A stretch of 64,000 bases of DNA from Rickettsia hoogstraalii (GTDB taxonomy: Bacteria > Pseudomonadota > Alphaproteobacteria > Rickettsiales > Rickettsiaceae), in contig NZ_CCXM01000001.1 in assembly GCF_000825685.1 (NCBI RefSeq), positions 124,001-188,000 on the forward strand. The letters are read 5' to 3'. Position numbers and translations under genes: made by a program. Shown piece by piece: positions 25,813-35,736 of this stretch (position 1 is the first letter of the stretch; each line of letters starts with the position of its first letter). The notes beneath the pieces are model-generated. The model searched no databases and was not told the origin of the DNA. It was given only the letters and a program-made list of their open reading frames with translations.

Positions 25813-27357
25813 ATGTCTCGTACGAATTTAATATTATCCTTTTTTATTTTTCTAATGATAATAGTTATTGCTACTTTTTTCATAAGTAATTACAGAATGC
25901 ATAAAAATACAAGTTGTATTATGGATATTGGGACTTATAGTTATAAAAAGTTCTATAGTACCATACGTGAAGATCAATTAAATTTTGATCTAGCACTTGA
26001 GCAATTAGAAGATAGCGAATCTTTAAACTCAAGAGATAAAGCAAGGTTAGAAAAAATTTGCTCTTTTCAAGTAGAAGACGGAATGGTACGTTTAGAGGTA
26101 GCAAAGGGTTATGATTGCTTACTACGTCTTTATCTAGACAAAAATGCTACTTTAGTTCAGCAATATAAAGCGATTAAAAACGGTAGTTACGGTTTAGATA
26201 CTTTATATACTAAAAAAGCTGCGATTAATTTAGCTAAACTCATTATTTTAGGTCACGAAGGAAAAGTAAAAGAAATACAAAATGATGATGATTTCCTAAA
26301 ATATTATAGCGGTTATACAGCGGATGAGATTCCTTTTTTAAATAGTTTAATCTCTCTTAATATACCGGAACTTACTGCTAGATGTTTATATAGGCTTAGC
26401 TTAATTCACTTACTAGGCAGGTCATCTTTTAATGAAAAAACTATACAAACTGATTATAAGCTTGCCATAGAAGAAATACAAAATGTAATTAAGTTAACCG
26501 GTATAAGGCAAAATAACATACTCGATATAGCATTAACTATTAATGATAAGTTTGCTATTCATGCTGGTGCAGTAATAGCCTCTAGTTTACTAAATAGCGA
26601 TTTAGATAGTTTCTATAGATTTCATATTGTTATGGATTCTAATGACCCCGTTAGTCAAGAATCAATGGAAAAATTAGCTTCCATGAAATATATCAGAGAT
26701 TATTCTATAGATTTTACTACTTTTCCTGAAAATATATTAAATCAAGCTTTAGCCGATAAAAAAATAAAATTTTCGGATAATTGGCCTAGTTTAGTAATGT
26801 ATAGATTATATTTTGATCAAATCTTTCCTCATCTAAACTCTATATTATATCTTGATGCGGATATTGTAGTGTTGCATGATCTGAATTCTCTTAAAAAAAT
26901 AGATATGAGTAATTATATTGCGGCGGGTAGCATAGATACAGGTATTACATATTGTAATCATAAAGTAACAGAAGAATGTAAAAGAAATATGGCTCATTCT
27001 TATAAAAATAGCGGGATAGTATTTTTAAACTTAAAAAATATGCGAGAAAAGCAAGATAAAAATATGCTTTTAGAAACTTTAAAAAATTCAAAATGTGATT
27101 TTTCTTTTCCTGACCAAGATTTATTAAATGTTGCATTTCAGCATTATATTTATCCCTTATCGATGAGATGGAACTTTTTTACATATTTTGAGAATCAAAG
27201 CCCTTATTTTTCTTACTTCATTTTACACTATGCAGGACCTAAGCCATGGACTACCGATAAGCAGGAACTATGGAAAACAAATCAGGACAAATTAGATAAA
27301 ATCACAAAATATTACTGGCGATATAGAGAAATAACACCTTGGAGTAGTATAAATTAA
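25813..27357 (+). CDS. GT8-family glycosyltransferase, membrane-anchored
   Basis: The 514-residue protein has an N-terminal signal-anchor helix (about residues 7-25), a helical N-terminal region of about 220 residues with no recognised domain, and a C-terminal glycosyltransferase family 8 domain. GT8 hallmarks include 'DKFAIHAGAVIASSL', 'RFHIVMD', the metal/nucleotide-sugar DxD motif in 'ILYLDADIVVLHDL' (about residues 344-357), 'NSGIVFLNLKNMRE', 'FPDQDLLNVAF' and 'ILHYAGPKPW'. GT8 enzymes transfer galactose or glucose from UDP-sugars, for example in LPS core synthesis. The acceptor here is unknown. Confidence 0.88.
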   Translation: MSRTNLILSFFIFLMIIVIATFFISNYRMHKNTSCIMDIGTYSYKKFYSTIREDQLNFDLALEQLEDSESLNSRDKARLEKICSFQVEDGMVRLEVAKGYDCLLRLYLDKNATLVQQYKAIKNGSYGLDTLYTKKAAINLAKLIILGHEGKVKEIQNDDDFLKYYSGYTADEIPFLNSLISLNIPELTARCLYRLSLIHLLGRSSFNEKTIQTDYKLAIEEIQNVIKLTGIRQNNILDIALTINDKFAIHAGAVIASSLLNSDLDSFYRFHIVMDSNDPVSQESMEKLASMKYIRDYSIDFTTFPENILNQALADKKIKFSDNWPSLVMYRLYFDQIFPHLNSILYLDADIVVLHDLNSLKKIDMSNYIAAGSIDTGITYCNHKVTEECKRNMAHSYKNSGIVFLNLKNMREKQDKNMLLETLKNSKCDFSFPDQDLLNVAFQHYIYPLSMRWNFFTYFENQSPYFSYFILHYAGPKPWTTDKQELWKTNQDKLDKITKYYWRYREITPWSSIN

Positions 27358-27426
27358 TTATTTTAATTGACTTTAGCACTTAAGAGATTTAAAAGTTAAC
27401 TTTAAATATGTAAGGTTACAATAAAA

Positions 27427-28932
27427 ATGTTACCGCCTAAAATTTTCTTTGAAAAAGTTAAAGAAATAATTTGGCCTATAGAAAGGAAAGAATTAAAGCT
27501 ATTTATACCTATGGCTTTAATGATGTTATGTATCCTTTTTAATTTTGGGGCTTTAAGATCTATCAAAGATAGTTTAGTAGTACCCTCTATGGGGGCCGAA
27601 ATTATTAGTTTCTTAAAATTATGGTTAGTATTACCCTCGTGCGTAATTTTTACCGTACTTTATATTAAGCTTAGTAATAAATTAAATTTTGAATATATTT
27701 TCTACATTATAGTCGGCAGTTTTTTACTATTTTTCTTATTATTTGCCTATATTATTTATCCCAATCAAGATATTTATCATCCTAACGATGAAATGATAAA
27801 TAATTTAATTGCTTCATACCCTAATTTTAAATGGTTCATTAAAATAGGTAGTAAATGGAGTTATGCACTGATGTATATTTTCTCGGAATTATGGAGTGCA
27901 GTAGTCATAAACTTAATGTTTTGGCAGTTTGCCAATCACATTTTTGATACTTCTAAAGCTAAAAGATTCTATCCAGTTCTTGGAATGGTCGGTAATATAG
28001 GTCTTATAATAGCAGGCAGCGTACTTGTCTTTTTCTCAAGCGGGCAGGATGTCATTGATTCAGAATTATTACCGGATTCTTTTAATTCATCTGCCGGAAA
28101 TGCTATAATGCTTCAGCCTATCATGTCAATTATTGTTGCTGCAGGAATAATTGCTATGCTTCTATTTAGAATAATAAATAGATTTATTTTAACGGATTCC
28201 ATAAATGTTTTAGATACAAAAAAAGTTACGGCTAAAACGAAAACAAAACTTTCGTTAATTGAAAGTATCAAATTAGTAATTCACTCAAAATATATAGGTC
28301 GTATTGCTTTACTAATAATTTGTTATGGATTATTAATAAATATAGTCGAAGGACCTTGGAAAGCAAAAATAAAAGAATTACATCCAAACACTATAGACTA
28401 TGTTAACTTTATGGGCAGGTTTAATATTTGGATGGGGATCTCATGCGTTACTTTCATGGTAATAGGCAGCAATATCCTTAGAAGACTCGGTTGGCTCATT
28501 TCTGCATTATTAACTCCTATTATGTTGTCTATTACCGGCTTGATGTTTTTTATCTTTATAATTTTTATTGAAGAAATAGGAGCATGTTTCGGTGATTTTA
28601 ATCTTCTATATGCAGCGATTATTGTTGGAGCTATTCAGAACATACTTAGTAAATCGTCCAAATATTCATTATTCGATTCAACAAAAGAAATGGCGTATAT
28701 TCCTTTATCTTTAGAGCTTAGAACTAAGGGAAAAGCTGCCGTAGAGGTAATAGGTACTAAATTCGGTAAATCGCTTGGAGCATTTATACAGTCTTTGATA
28801 TTTATTATTATTCCAACTGCTACCTTTGATTCTATTATAATATATTTATTAGTAATTTTTATAGTTATGATGAGTTTATGGATTTGGAACGTTATAAAAT
28901 TGAATAAGGAATATATAGAGCTGTGTAAGTAA
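27427..28932 (+). CDS. tlcC: ATP/ADP (nucleotide) translocase of the Tlc family
   Basis: Tlc proteins let obligate intracellular bacteria take nucleotides from the host cytoplasm. The 501-residue protein has 12 predicted helices and the Tlc landmarks 'WPIERKELKLFIPMALMM', 'GALRSIKDSLVV', 'ELWSAVVINLMFWQFAN', 'KAKRFYPVLG', 'NIVEGPWKAKIKELHP', 'LSKSSKYSLFDSTKEMAYIPL' and 'GKAAVEVIG'. Rickettsia carry five paralogues; I recall this sequence as closest to Tlc3 (tlcC), but the paralogue number should be checked. Some paralogues exchange ATP/ADP and others import other nucleotides, so the substrate is not certain. Confidence 0.92.
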   Translation: MLPPKIFFEKVKEIIWPIERKELKLFIPMALMMLCILFNFGALRSIKDSLVVPSMGAEIISFLKLWLVLPSCVIFTVLYIKLSNKLNFEYIFYIIVGSFLLFFLLFAYIIYPNQDIYHPNDEMINNLIASYPNFKWFIKIGSKWSYALMYIFSELWSAVVINLMFWQFANHIFDTSKAKRFYPVLGMVGNIGLIIAGSVLVFFSSGQDVIDSELLPDSFNSSAGNAIMLQPIMSIIVAAGIIAMLLFRIINRFILTDSINVLDTKKVTAKTKTKLSLIESIKLVIHSKYIGRIALLIICYGLLINIVEGPWKAKIKELHPNTIDYVNFMGRFNIWMGISCVTFMVIGSNILRRLGWLISALLTPIMLSITGLMFFIFIIFIEEIGACFGDFNLLYAAIIVGAIQNILSKSSKYSLFDSTKEMAYIPLSLELRTKGKAAVEVIGTKFGKSLGAFIQSLIFIIIPTATFDSIIIYLLVIFIVMMSLWIWNVIKLNKEYIELCK

Positions 28933-29023
28933 ACGTCATTGCGAGGAAAAACTGTAAGTTTTGATGAAGCAATCTCAGGATGTTTGACGAGATTGCCGCG
29001 TCGCTTCGCTCCTCGCAATGACG
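28932..29023. repeat. Rickettsia palindromic repeat between tlc and the DUF2125 gene
   Basis: CGTCATTGCGAGGAAAAACTG at the left pairs with GCTCCTCGCAATGACG at the right, and the inner CAATCTCAGG pairs with CGAGATTGCCGCG partly. It begins at the tlc stop codon. Confidence 0.8.
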
Positions 29024-29057
29024 ACCTAGAAAATCACACAACAATACCGATTTAAAG

Positions 29058-30716
29058 ATGAAAAAAATTCTTAAAATAATATTATTTATAACTATCTTTA
29101 TTATACTCGCATATAGTGGGCTATGGTTTACTATTATGTTCTCTTTATCACACTCTATAAATCAAAAATATGCCGGTACCAACCTTAATATAGAAGAGAC
29201 TGATAATAATCCTAATCAGCAATATCTTATTAAATTTTCTAAAGTTCAGCCATATGGTTTTCCTTTTAAATTAGGTATTTCGGTAATTAATTGGCAAGAA
29301 GAGAGTATTAATAGAGCAATTGAATTTACCACACCGATAAATATCGGTTATGATTTACTTAAGCAGAAATTATTTATAAATTTTTCCGGAGAAGCATTCG
29401 GAAAATTTAAGCCGGTTCAAAGAGGCTTTGGAGTAAGATTTTATAATGAGAACTGTATATTATCAACAAAAATACCGTTAAATTTTAAATTATTTGAAAT
29501 AGTACGATCAAAAAAAGATTTATTTGAAGTTATAAATTTAATAGAAAATATTAAATTTACTTCCGGTAAAACAGAAATTTTTGACTTAGTAGATAATCAA
29601 AAATTATATGAAGAAGATCATACTATACTTACTATGTTATTTGACAAAAGTAAGTATTATATAAGTAAACAGGATTTCCTTGATAATATACCGCAAAAAT
29701 TAGAAATTTATTATGAAACCGAAATAGTAAAAAGTAACCTTGAAGATAGAATAATACCTGCCGGCTTATTATTATATAGACCCGCTTGGAATAATAATTT
29801 CAAATTTTCCGGTAATTTCTTGATTAGTACTAGTAGTTTGCATTTTAAAGATATTGCTAAAGATTTAACAATTGAAGTTACTAATGCAAAAATAAATAGT
29901 AATAACTTTGAAAATAATATTAATTTATTATATAAAGGTAAGTTAAACGATTTCGGCAATAATAATATTGATCTTTTGATAGATTCGCAATTTAAGCTAA
30001 AACCGGGTTTTATAATAGGTTCATTAGAATTTATAAAGAAATATTACGATAGGCAAACCTATCTGTTTAAACTTTCCGATAATAATCTATATAAAGATTT
30101 TAATAATGAACTAAGCTATATTTTAAATAATAATAAACAATATAATTTTAGTATTTTTGAAGATAGGCAATATAATTTTAATTTAAATATTAATTTAGTT
30201 ACTGAATTAAATAAATTAACTAGAGCACAGATAAATGCTTTAAGTCTATATTCAAACGCATCGGGATTTAATATAACAAATGAAACTATAGTAAATGCTC
30301 TTAAAGATTCTTACAGTAAAGGTACGATAGTAATTAATGATTACTCTAAAATAATAGATGTTTTAAGTCTATATGTATATGGGGTAGGTGATTTTAAAAA
30401 CTTATCCAACGAGAGCAAAGAAGTATATGGAGATGCTCTAAAATCATTTTTAAAAACTATATCCGACCACCCGAATTCATCTAATTTAATTGACGCTAGC
30501 ATTGAGTATGAGTTTGATTTATCCGATTTAAACAAAGCTAAAATAGGTAATATAGATGATATAAATAAACTTATACCTTTATATTATTTATCTTTATATC
30601 AAGCAGCAGTAAAAAAAGCGAAACCCGGTGAAAATGTAAAAGAAAAAATTATGGAGTTAATTCCGAGTATTAATCAAAAAATATTAGAGGAATGTATAGT
30701 TGATGAACTTCGTTAA
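29058..30716 (+). CDS. DUF2125-like secreted or membrane-anchored protein
   Basis: The 552-residue protein has an N-terminal transmembrane or signal segment (about residues 5-25), then 'KVQPYGFPFKLGI', close to the 'xxGFPFRxxV' pattern of the alphaproteobacterial DUF2125 family. The remainder is beta-rich with no catalytic motif visible. It is likely periplasmic or envelope-associated, facing the periplasm. The function of the family is unknown. The gene begins after an RPE and ends just before another. Confidence 0.6.
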   Translation: MKKILKIILFITIFIILAYSGLWFTIMFSLSHSINQKYAGTNLNIEETDNNPNQQYLIKFSKVQPYGFPFKLGISVINWQEESINRAIEFTTPINIGYDLLKQKLFINFSGEAFGKFKPVQRGFGVRFYNENCILSTKIPLNFKLFEIVRSKKDLFEVINLIENIKFTSGKTEIFDLVDNQKLYEEDHTILTMLFDKSKYYISKQDFLDNIPQKLEIYYETEIVKSNLEDRIIPAGLLLYRPAWNNNFKFSGNFLISTSSLHFKDIAKDLTIEVTNAKINSNNFENNINLLYKGKLNDFGNNNIDLLIDSQFKLKPGFIIGSLEFIKKYYDRQTYLFKLSDNNLYKDFNNELSYILNNNKQYNFSIFEDRQYNFNLNINLVTELNKLTRAQINALSLYSNASGFNITNETIVNALKDSYSKGTIVINDYSKIIDVLSLYVYGVGDFKNLSNESKEVYGDALKSFLKTISDHPNSSNLIDASIEYEFDLSDLNKAKIGNIDDINKLIPLYYLSLYQAAVKKAKPGENVKEKIMELIPSINQKILEECIVDELR

Positions 30717-30754
30717 TCGTCATGAGCTAAGCGACTTTAGGCGTTGTTGCATGG

Positions 30755-30883
30755 CTCTTATGTCATTCCTAGCTAAAAGCGGGAATCCAGTAAAACATAT
30801 AAAAAACTTGTTTTTTATATGTTTATTTTATCAATATTGAAGTTATTTTTCTAGATTCCTGCTTTCGCAGGAATGACATAAGG
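30755..30883. repeat. Rickettsia palindromic repeat upstream of the polyprenyl synthase
   Basis: TGTCATTCCTAGCTAAAAGCGGGAATCCAG at the left pairs with CTAGATTCCTGCTTTCGCAGGAATGACA at the right around an A/T-rich core with AAACATATAAAAAA...TTTTTTATATGTTT. It ends 24 bases before the next start codon. Confidence 0.78.
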
Positions 30884-30906
30884 ACAGAAAAATTTATAAA
30901 AATACC

Positions 30907-31890
30907 ATGAATATTATAGTAAAAATACAGCAAGATTTAAAAGATGAAGTAACTAAGTTAAACGATTTAATCATTAGCTGTTTAAAAAGTGATGAAGAAT
31001 TAATAGAAACAGTAGGTAAATATTTACTAGAGGCGGGTGGTAAAAGAACTCGTCCGCTTTTAACTATAATAACCGCTAAAATGTTTGATTACAAAGGCGA
31101 TAATCATATAAAGCTCGCAAGTGCCGTTGAATTCATTCATACCGCCACATTGCTTCATGATGATGTGGTAGATGACAGCACTTTAAGAAGATTCAAACCT
31201 ACGGCTAACGTTATTTGGGGAAGTAAAACAAGTATTTTAGTGGGTGATTTCCTCTTTAGTCAGTCTTTTAAGTTAATGGTAGCTTCCGGCTCTATTAAAG
31301 CTATGAATATTCTAGCTAAAGCTTCAGCAATTATTTCCGAAGGGGAGGTAGTACAGCTAGTTAAGCTAAATGAGCGACGTATTATAACTATAGAAGAGTA
31401 TCACCAAATAGTTAAGTCTAAAACTGCTGAGTTATTTGGTGCTTCTTGTGAAGTTGGAGCTATTATAGCAGAGCAGGCGGACCATATTTCTAAAAATATG
31501 CAGAACTTTGGGAAATTACTCGGTACAATATTTCAGGTTATAGATGATCTACTTGATTATTTGGGTAATGATAAACAGGTAGGCAAAAACATCGGCGATG
31601 ATTTCTTAGAAGGAAAAGTTACGTTACCGCTGATTTTTTTATATAGTAAGCTAGAGCAAGATAAGCAGCTTTGGCTTGAAAATATAATTAAATGCGATAA
31701 GCGTACTAATGATGAGTTTATGCAAATACGTGACTTAATGGTAAAGCATGAAATCTACAATGAAACAATTAATTATTTGAGTAACTTAGAAAATGAAACA
31801 AATAAATTATTAAATAAAATTCCGGTTCAGAATATTTATAAAGATTATTTGTTTTCGATTATTAGATTTATTTTAGACCGTTCTTATTAA
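30907..31890 (+). CDS. ispB: Polyprenyl (octaprenyl-type) diphosphate synthase
   Basis: This trans-prenyltransferase builds the isoprenoid side chain for ubiquinone. The 327-residue protein has the first Asp-rich motif in '[17 protein letters not shown]' (about residues 78-94), the substrate-binding 'GGKRTRPLL' near residue 44 and the second Asp-rich motif 'QVIDDLLDY' near residue 206. Length and motifs match IspB-type octaprenyl/solanesyl synthases; product chain length is an inference. It lies 13 bases before tRNA-Arg. Confidence 0.92.
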   Translation: MNIIVKIQQDLKDEVTKLNDLIISCLKSDEELIETVGKYLLEAGGKRTRPLLTIITAKMFDYKGDNHIKLASAVEFIHTATLLHDDVVDDSTLRRFKPTANVIWGSKTSILVGDFLFSQSFKLMVASGSIKAMNILAKASAIISEGEVVQLVKLNERRIITIEEYHQIVKSKTAELFGASCEVGAIIAEQADHISKNMQNFGKLLGTIFQVIDDLLDYLGNDKQVGKNIGDDFLEGKVTLPLIFLYSKLEQDKQLWLENIIKCDKRTNDEFMQIRDLMVKHEIYNETINYLSNLENETNKLLNKIPVQNIYKDYLFSIIRFILDRSY

Positions 31891-31903
31891 AATGACAACA
31901 TTT

Positions 31904-31980
31904 GCATTCGTAGCTCAGCTGGATAGAGCATTGCCCTCCGAAGGCAAAGGTCGTTGGTTCAAATCCAATCGAATGCACCA
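31904..31980 (+). tRNA. tRNA-Arg (CCG)
   Basis: A 77-nt tRNA with encoded CCA. The acceptor stem GCATTCG pairs with CGAATGC, the D-arm is AGCTCAGCTGGATAGAGC, the T-arm loop GGTTCAAATCC is standard, and the anticodon loop CTCCGAA gives anticodon CCG for arginine CGG codons. It follows the ispB stop codon closely on the same strand. Confidence 0.95.
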
Positions 31981-32130
31981 TAGCCTAGCTTGCCTCGAAA
32001 TGGGATGTGGAATAAAAAATACGGGATATAAGGACCATATTTTGGTCCGGAGCAAAAGATATTTACTTCCAAACCTTACTATTTATTTTCCATAATATAG
32101 ATTATAGAACAATTATGTAAGATTGACAAA

Positions 32131-32205
32131 TGGCTGGGACGGGAGGATTCGAACCTCCGAATGACGATACCAAAAACCGTTGCCTTACCACTTGGCGACG
32201 TCCCA
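32131..32205 (-). tRNA. tRNA-Gln (UUG)
   Basis: A 75-nt minus-strand tRNA with encoded CCA. The acceptor stem TGGGACG pairs with CGTCCCA, and the U1-A72 start is typical of tRNA-Gln. The D-arm is GCCAAGTGGTAAGGC, the T-arm is GGAGGTTCGAATCCTCC, and the anticodon loop TTTTGGT gives anticodon UUG for glutamine. Confidence 0.95.
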
Positions 32206-32255
32206 ATGTAGAAATTAGAAATGTATAGACTTTATACCAATAAATAGCGGAAACG

Positions 32256-33995
32256 TCAATTACAATTTATTTCATTGTTAAGCCAATCCCTCGCTTGCGG
32301 AGATAATAAATCATAAATTTTAGCTCTAATTTTGTTATAATATTCCTTAATATAATTTATTTCATCAATATTAAGTAGTTTCGTATCAATCAATTTACTA
32401 GCATAAGGTACTAGGCTTAAGGTTTCAAATTCAAGCCATCCGCTATTTTCTTTTACATACATTAAATTTTCTATTCTAATTCCGTATTTTCCAGAAATAT
32501 AAAAACCGGGTTCATTGGATAAGATCATACCTGCTTTAAGTATTGTTTTATTACGAAGATTTATGCTTTGCGGTCCTTCATGGACACTTAAAAAGCTCCC
32601 TACTCCATGCCCTGTACCGTGTGGATAATCTAGCATTTCTTGCCATAAATATTGCCGAGCGAGTATATCGAGATTCGCTCCTGTTACGATATTTTTCGGG
32701 AATTTAGCTTTAGCTAAAGCAATATGTCCTTTAAGTACTTGCGTATAACGCTTTTTCTGTTCATCAGTCGGCGTACCTATCATGATTGTCCTTGTTATAT
32801 CGGTAGTAGCACCACTATATTGACCGCCGGAATCTATCAGTAATATCCCCTGCCCTATAATTTTTTTAGCATTTTCCGGAGCAGCTCTATAATGAATAAT
32901 GGCACTATTTTCCTGAAATCCGCAAATAGCAGGAAAACTACCCGAAACATAGCCCTCTTGTTTAGCTCGTTGCTCCGTAAGCTTTAAACCGAGGGAATAT
33001 TCGGTTAATTCGTTATCCCCGTTTTCACGGGGATGACACTGAGAAAAATCAGCAAAAAACTCACATAAAGCTACTGCATCTTTAATATGAAAATCGATTG
33101 CATGCTTAATTTCTACATCGTTCTTACAAGCTTTAAGCGTTAAGCATGGATCGGTAATTTTTTGTACTTTTTTATCAGCTATTAAGTCCATTATATGAAC
33201 AGAGGCTATAGTATCATCAATAAAAATATTGTCATGACCCTTTAAAATATTTTCAAATTCTTCTTCGGGTAAAATTGTTATTTCAGGACGTGCATTAATA
33301 ATTTCGGCATCAATTCTTGTGAGATCGATAAATAGATATAATTTTGTAGACGCAACGATTACTTTTGCAAACATTAAAGGTGTATAAGCAACGTCACTAG
33401 CCCGCAAATTTAGTAACCAACATATGGAGGAGCTGTCGAGAATAACTAAGGCGTATTGCTCATTATAATTACTAGATCCCGCGGTCAAGCCGCGGGATGA
33501 CAATAGGGTTTTACGACATTTATTTATTTTATCATTATGACTAACACCCGCAAATTTAATATCATGTAAATAAACTTTAGAGTTTGGCTCTAACAGCTGA
33601 TTTTGCCAAATTTTCTCAACTAAATTTCTATTAATTTTTTGAAAATTGAACTTTAAATTTGATATAGCGGGATAAGTAAATAATTCAGGATCATAACCTA
33701 TTTTTGCATCTTTACCAAATTTAGATATATCTTTTAAGTCAAAAATCTTAAAAAGCTCTAAATCTAGTTCTTTGCTTGCTTGCTCTAAATAACGTCCGTC
33801 GGTAAAAAATAATGCTGTATCTTTACATATAATAGCTATACCGTTTGAACCGGTAAAACCTGTTATATATTCAAGCCTTTTGGCATACTCAGGTACATAT
33901 TCGCTCATATATTTATCGTTAGACGGAATTATATAACTGTCTATATCATATTCTGTGAATAAGCTTCTAAGTAGATTAACTCGTTCTTTTATCAT
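32256..33995 (-). CDS. pepP: Aminopeptidase P (M24B) with two in-frame repeat inserts
   Basis: This metallopeptidase removes N-terminal residues in front of proline using two metal ions. The 579-residue protein has the long three-part architecture of eukaryote-like aminopeptidase P. Metal ligands and active-site blocks are visible as 'LLIDSGGQYSGATTDITRT', 'HGTGHGVGSFLSVHEGP' and 'SNEPGFYISGKYGIRIEN'. Two segments are foreign: about residues 161-178 ('RKTLLSSRGLTAGSSN', bases about 33460-33515) and about 317-330 ('CHPRENGDNE', bases about 33005-33045). Both encode short palindromic repeats in frame. They sit between domains and may be tolerated. Confidence 0.9.
   Translation of the reverse strand: MIKERVNLLRSLFTEYDIDSYIIPSNDKYMSEYVPEYAKRLEYITGFTGSNGIAIICKDTALFFTDGRYLEQASKELDLELFKIFDLKDISKFGKDAKIGYDPELFTYPAISNLKFNFQKINRNLVEKIWQNQLLEPNSKVYLHDIKFAGVSHNDKINKCRKTLLSSRGLTAGSSNYNEQYALVILDSSSICWLLNLRASDVAYTPLMFAKVIVASTKLYLFIDLTRIDAEIINARPEITILPEEEFENILKGHDNIFIDDTIASVHIMDLIADKKVQKITDPCLTLKACKNDVEIKHAIDFHIKDAVALCEFFADFSQCHPRENGDNELTEYSLGLKLTEQRAKQEGYVSGSFPAICGFQENSAIIHYRAAPENAKKIIGQGILLIDSGGQYSGATTDITRTIMIGTPTDEQKKRYTQVLKGHIALAKAKFPKNIVTGANLDILARQYLWQEMLDYPHGTGHGVGSFLSVHEGPQSINLRNKTILKAGMILSNEPGFYISGKYGIRIENLMYVKENSGWLEFETLSLVPYASKLIDTKLLNIDEINYIKEYYNKIRAKIYDLLSPQARDWLNNEINCN
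33465..33515. repeat. Short RPE remnant inside pepP
   Basis: GATCCCGCGGTCAAG and CCGCGGGATGACA form a compact palindrome in frame with the peptidase. A second short repeat, TATCCCCGTTTTCACGGGGATGA, lies near 33013-33035. Both keep the frame open. Confidence 0.7.
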
Positions 33996-34034
33996 GTTTA
34001 TAGCCCTTATGTCGTTCCTGCTTAGGCATTGTTG

Positions 34035-34255
34035 TATGGCTCGATGTCATTCTTAGCTAAAAGCAGGAATCCAGTAATTAAAATGTGCATATACAACAAG
34101 TTTTTAAAATTAAAAGCTCGATTAATCTCGCTTTTTTTTCTGGATTCCCGCTTTCGCGGGAATGACATCGTATGCTTTTTCCGAACCATGCAACAATACC
34201 TGCTCTCAATGACGGCTCAGCATTCACGCAAGGCAACGCTCATAGACGGGAATGA
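34035..34255. repeat. Rickettsia palindromic repeats between pepP and the permease
   Basis: GTCATTCTTAGCTAAAAGCAGGAATCCAG (about 34045) pairs with CTGGATTCCCGCTTTCGCGGGAATGAC (to about 34167). A shorter unit follows and ends in GACGGGAATGACATTT at about 34257, running into the 3' end of the permease reading frame. Confidence 0.75.
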
Positions 34256-35523
34256 CATTTATACCATCCATAATATAACGGAATACCAAGGATAGTAAAG
34301 GTACTAACTATAATTAGAGTTTTAACAGGTGTTTCATAGATAACCCATGCACAAAAGATAATCGATATTAGGGCTATAAGTAAATAATAATAAGAAAAAT
34401 TTTCTTTTGAACTAAGAATTACCTTTAAGAAAGCTAAGCTACAAATTAAATAAACAAACAAAAATGCTATTACCGAAAAATCTATTATTTGCGTAATCTG
34501 CTCGGCAAAATTATCATTTGACGTAAAGACTAATAATGGCACAATGCCAAGGCAGCTTACAATAATTCCGTAAGTTGGGGCGTTATTGCTATTTTTCTTA
34601 GCAAAAAATTTCGGCAATAACCCGTCTTCTGCAAGTCCTAGAGCAATCTGTCCGCTAGTTAGCACCCAAGCGTTGAGCGTACCTATACATATAATCGAGG
34701 CTATAACTGCAATTACGCTTGACCATTTACCACCGAACAATAATGCAGCGGCATCGGCATAAGGAGCTTTAGAATTAATAAGTTCAGAAGCAGGAATTAA
34801 TCCCATTATACCTACGCTATTTATAATATATAAAACCGCTACGCAAAAAGTCCCAACTATTATGGCTCTTGGGATGGTTTTTGCCGGATCTTTTACCGCC
34901 CCTGCCGTAGTAGTTGCACATTCTACGCCGATAAAGCCCCAAAAAGTAAGAAGTGCAACTCTTCCCATAATGCTCGGAATGCTTAAACTCTCTACTTCTT
35001 CAGCTATAGTTATATTATCTATATTAAAATGAGATAATGCACATAAGCCTACTACAAGCAACGGAACAAATTTTAAGAGAGTCAAATAAAATTCTGCTTT
35101 TCCTGCTACTTCAGGACCTTTTAAATTTAAAACCGTAATAGCACCTAATAATATTATCTGTAATATTAAATCCAAAATCGCTTGTGATTGAAAAAAAGGC
35201 GTTAGATAACCTATTGCCGAAATGACAACTATACTTGTACTGACAAAGGATATAACCCAGTAAGTGAAGCCGGTGAAGAAAGCTATTTTATCCCCGAAAC
35301 TCTCTCGTACATAAACATGAGGACCGCCTGTTTTAGGAAATTTTGCACATAAGGATGAGAATACAAGGGCTATACTCATAGCACCGAATAATGAAAGTAC
35401 CCAGCCCCAAATGCTATATATACCGAACGGTGCTAAACTTAGCGGTAATATAAAAACGCTAGTACCGATTTGACTGCCGGTTACTAAGGCAAAAACCGCC
35501 CAGAAACCTAATTTTTGCGACAT
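34240..35523 (-). CDS. APC-family amino-acid permease
   Basis: The 427-residue membrane protein has about 12 helices. The N-terminal 'VTGSQIGTSVFILPLSLAPFG' is the substrate-binding GSxxG motif of the APC superfamily (AdiC/PotE branch), and 'WGFIGVECATTTAGAVKDPAKTIPRAI' is the matching conserved block in helices 6-7. It probably imports or exchanges an amino acid with the host cytosol. Related Rickettsia genes are often labelled potE, but the substrate cannot be assigned. The last five or so codons ('KCHSRL') and the stop come from a palindromic repeat. Confidence 0.88.
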   Translation of the reverse strand: MSQKLGFWAVFALVTGSQIGTSVFILPLSLAPFGIYSIWGWVLSLFGAMSIALVFSSLCAKFPKTGGPHVYVRESFGDKIAFFTGFTYWVISFVSTSIVVISAIGYLTPFFQSQAILDLILQIILLGAITVLNLKGPEVAGKAEFYLTLLKFVPLLVVGLCALSHFNIDNITIAEEVESLSIPSIMGRVALLTFWGFIGVECATTTAGAVKDPAKTIPRAIIVGTFCVAVLYIINSVGIMGLIPASELINSKAPYADAAALLFGGKWSSVIAVIASIICIGTLNAWVLTSGQIALGLAEDGLLPKFFAKKNSNNAPTYGIIVSCLGIVPLLVFTSNDNFAEQITQIIDFSVIAFLFVYLICSLAFLKVILSSKENFSYYYLLIALISIIFCAWVIYETPVKTLIIVSTFTILGIPLYYGWYKCHSRL

Positions 35524-35736
35524 AATAATTTGATTTAAAGAAATAGCTTTAAAATAGCTGAAATAATGATTTTTAGCAATAGTTAAAACTACTATAGGCT
35601 AGGCATTGCTAACTAAAGGCAGATATCGTCATTGCGAAGCCACGAAGTGGCTGCGGCAATCTAGAAAAATAATAAAAGAATGCTAATTTAACGCGAATAG
35701 CAAATTATTACATAATCCGCTATTCGGTTAAAACTT

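Noticed and set aside
32020..32052. GGACCATATTTTGGTCC hairpin after tRNA-Arg
   Set aside because: The stem is short and has no T-run, so I do not call it a terminator.
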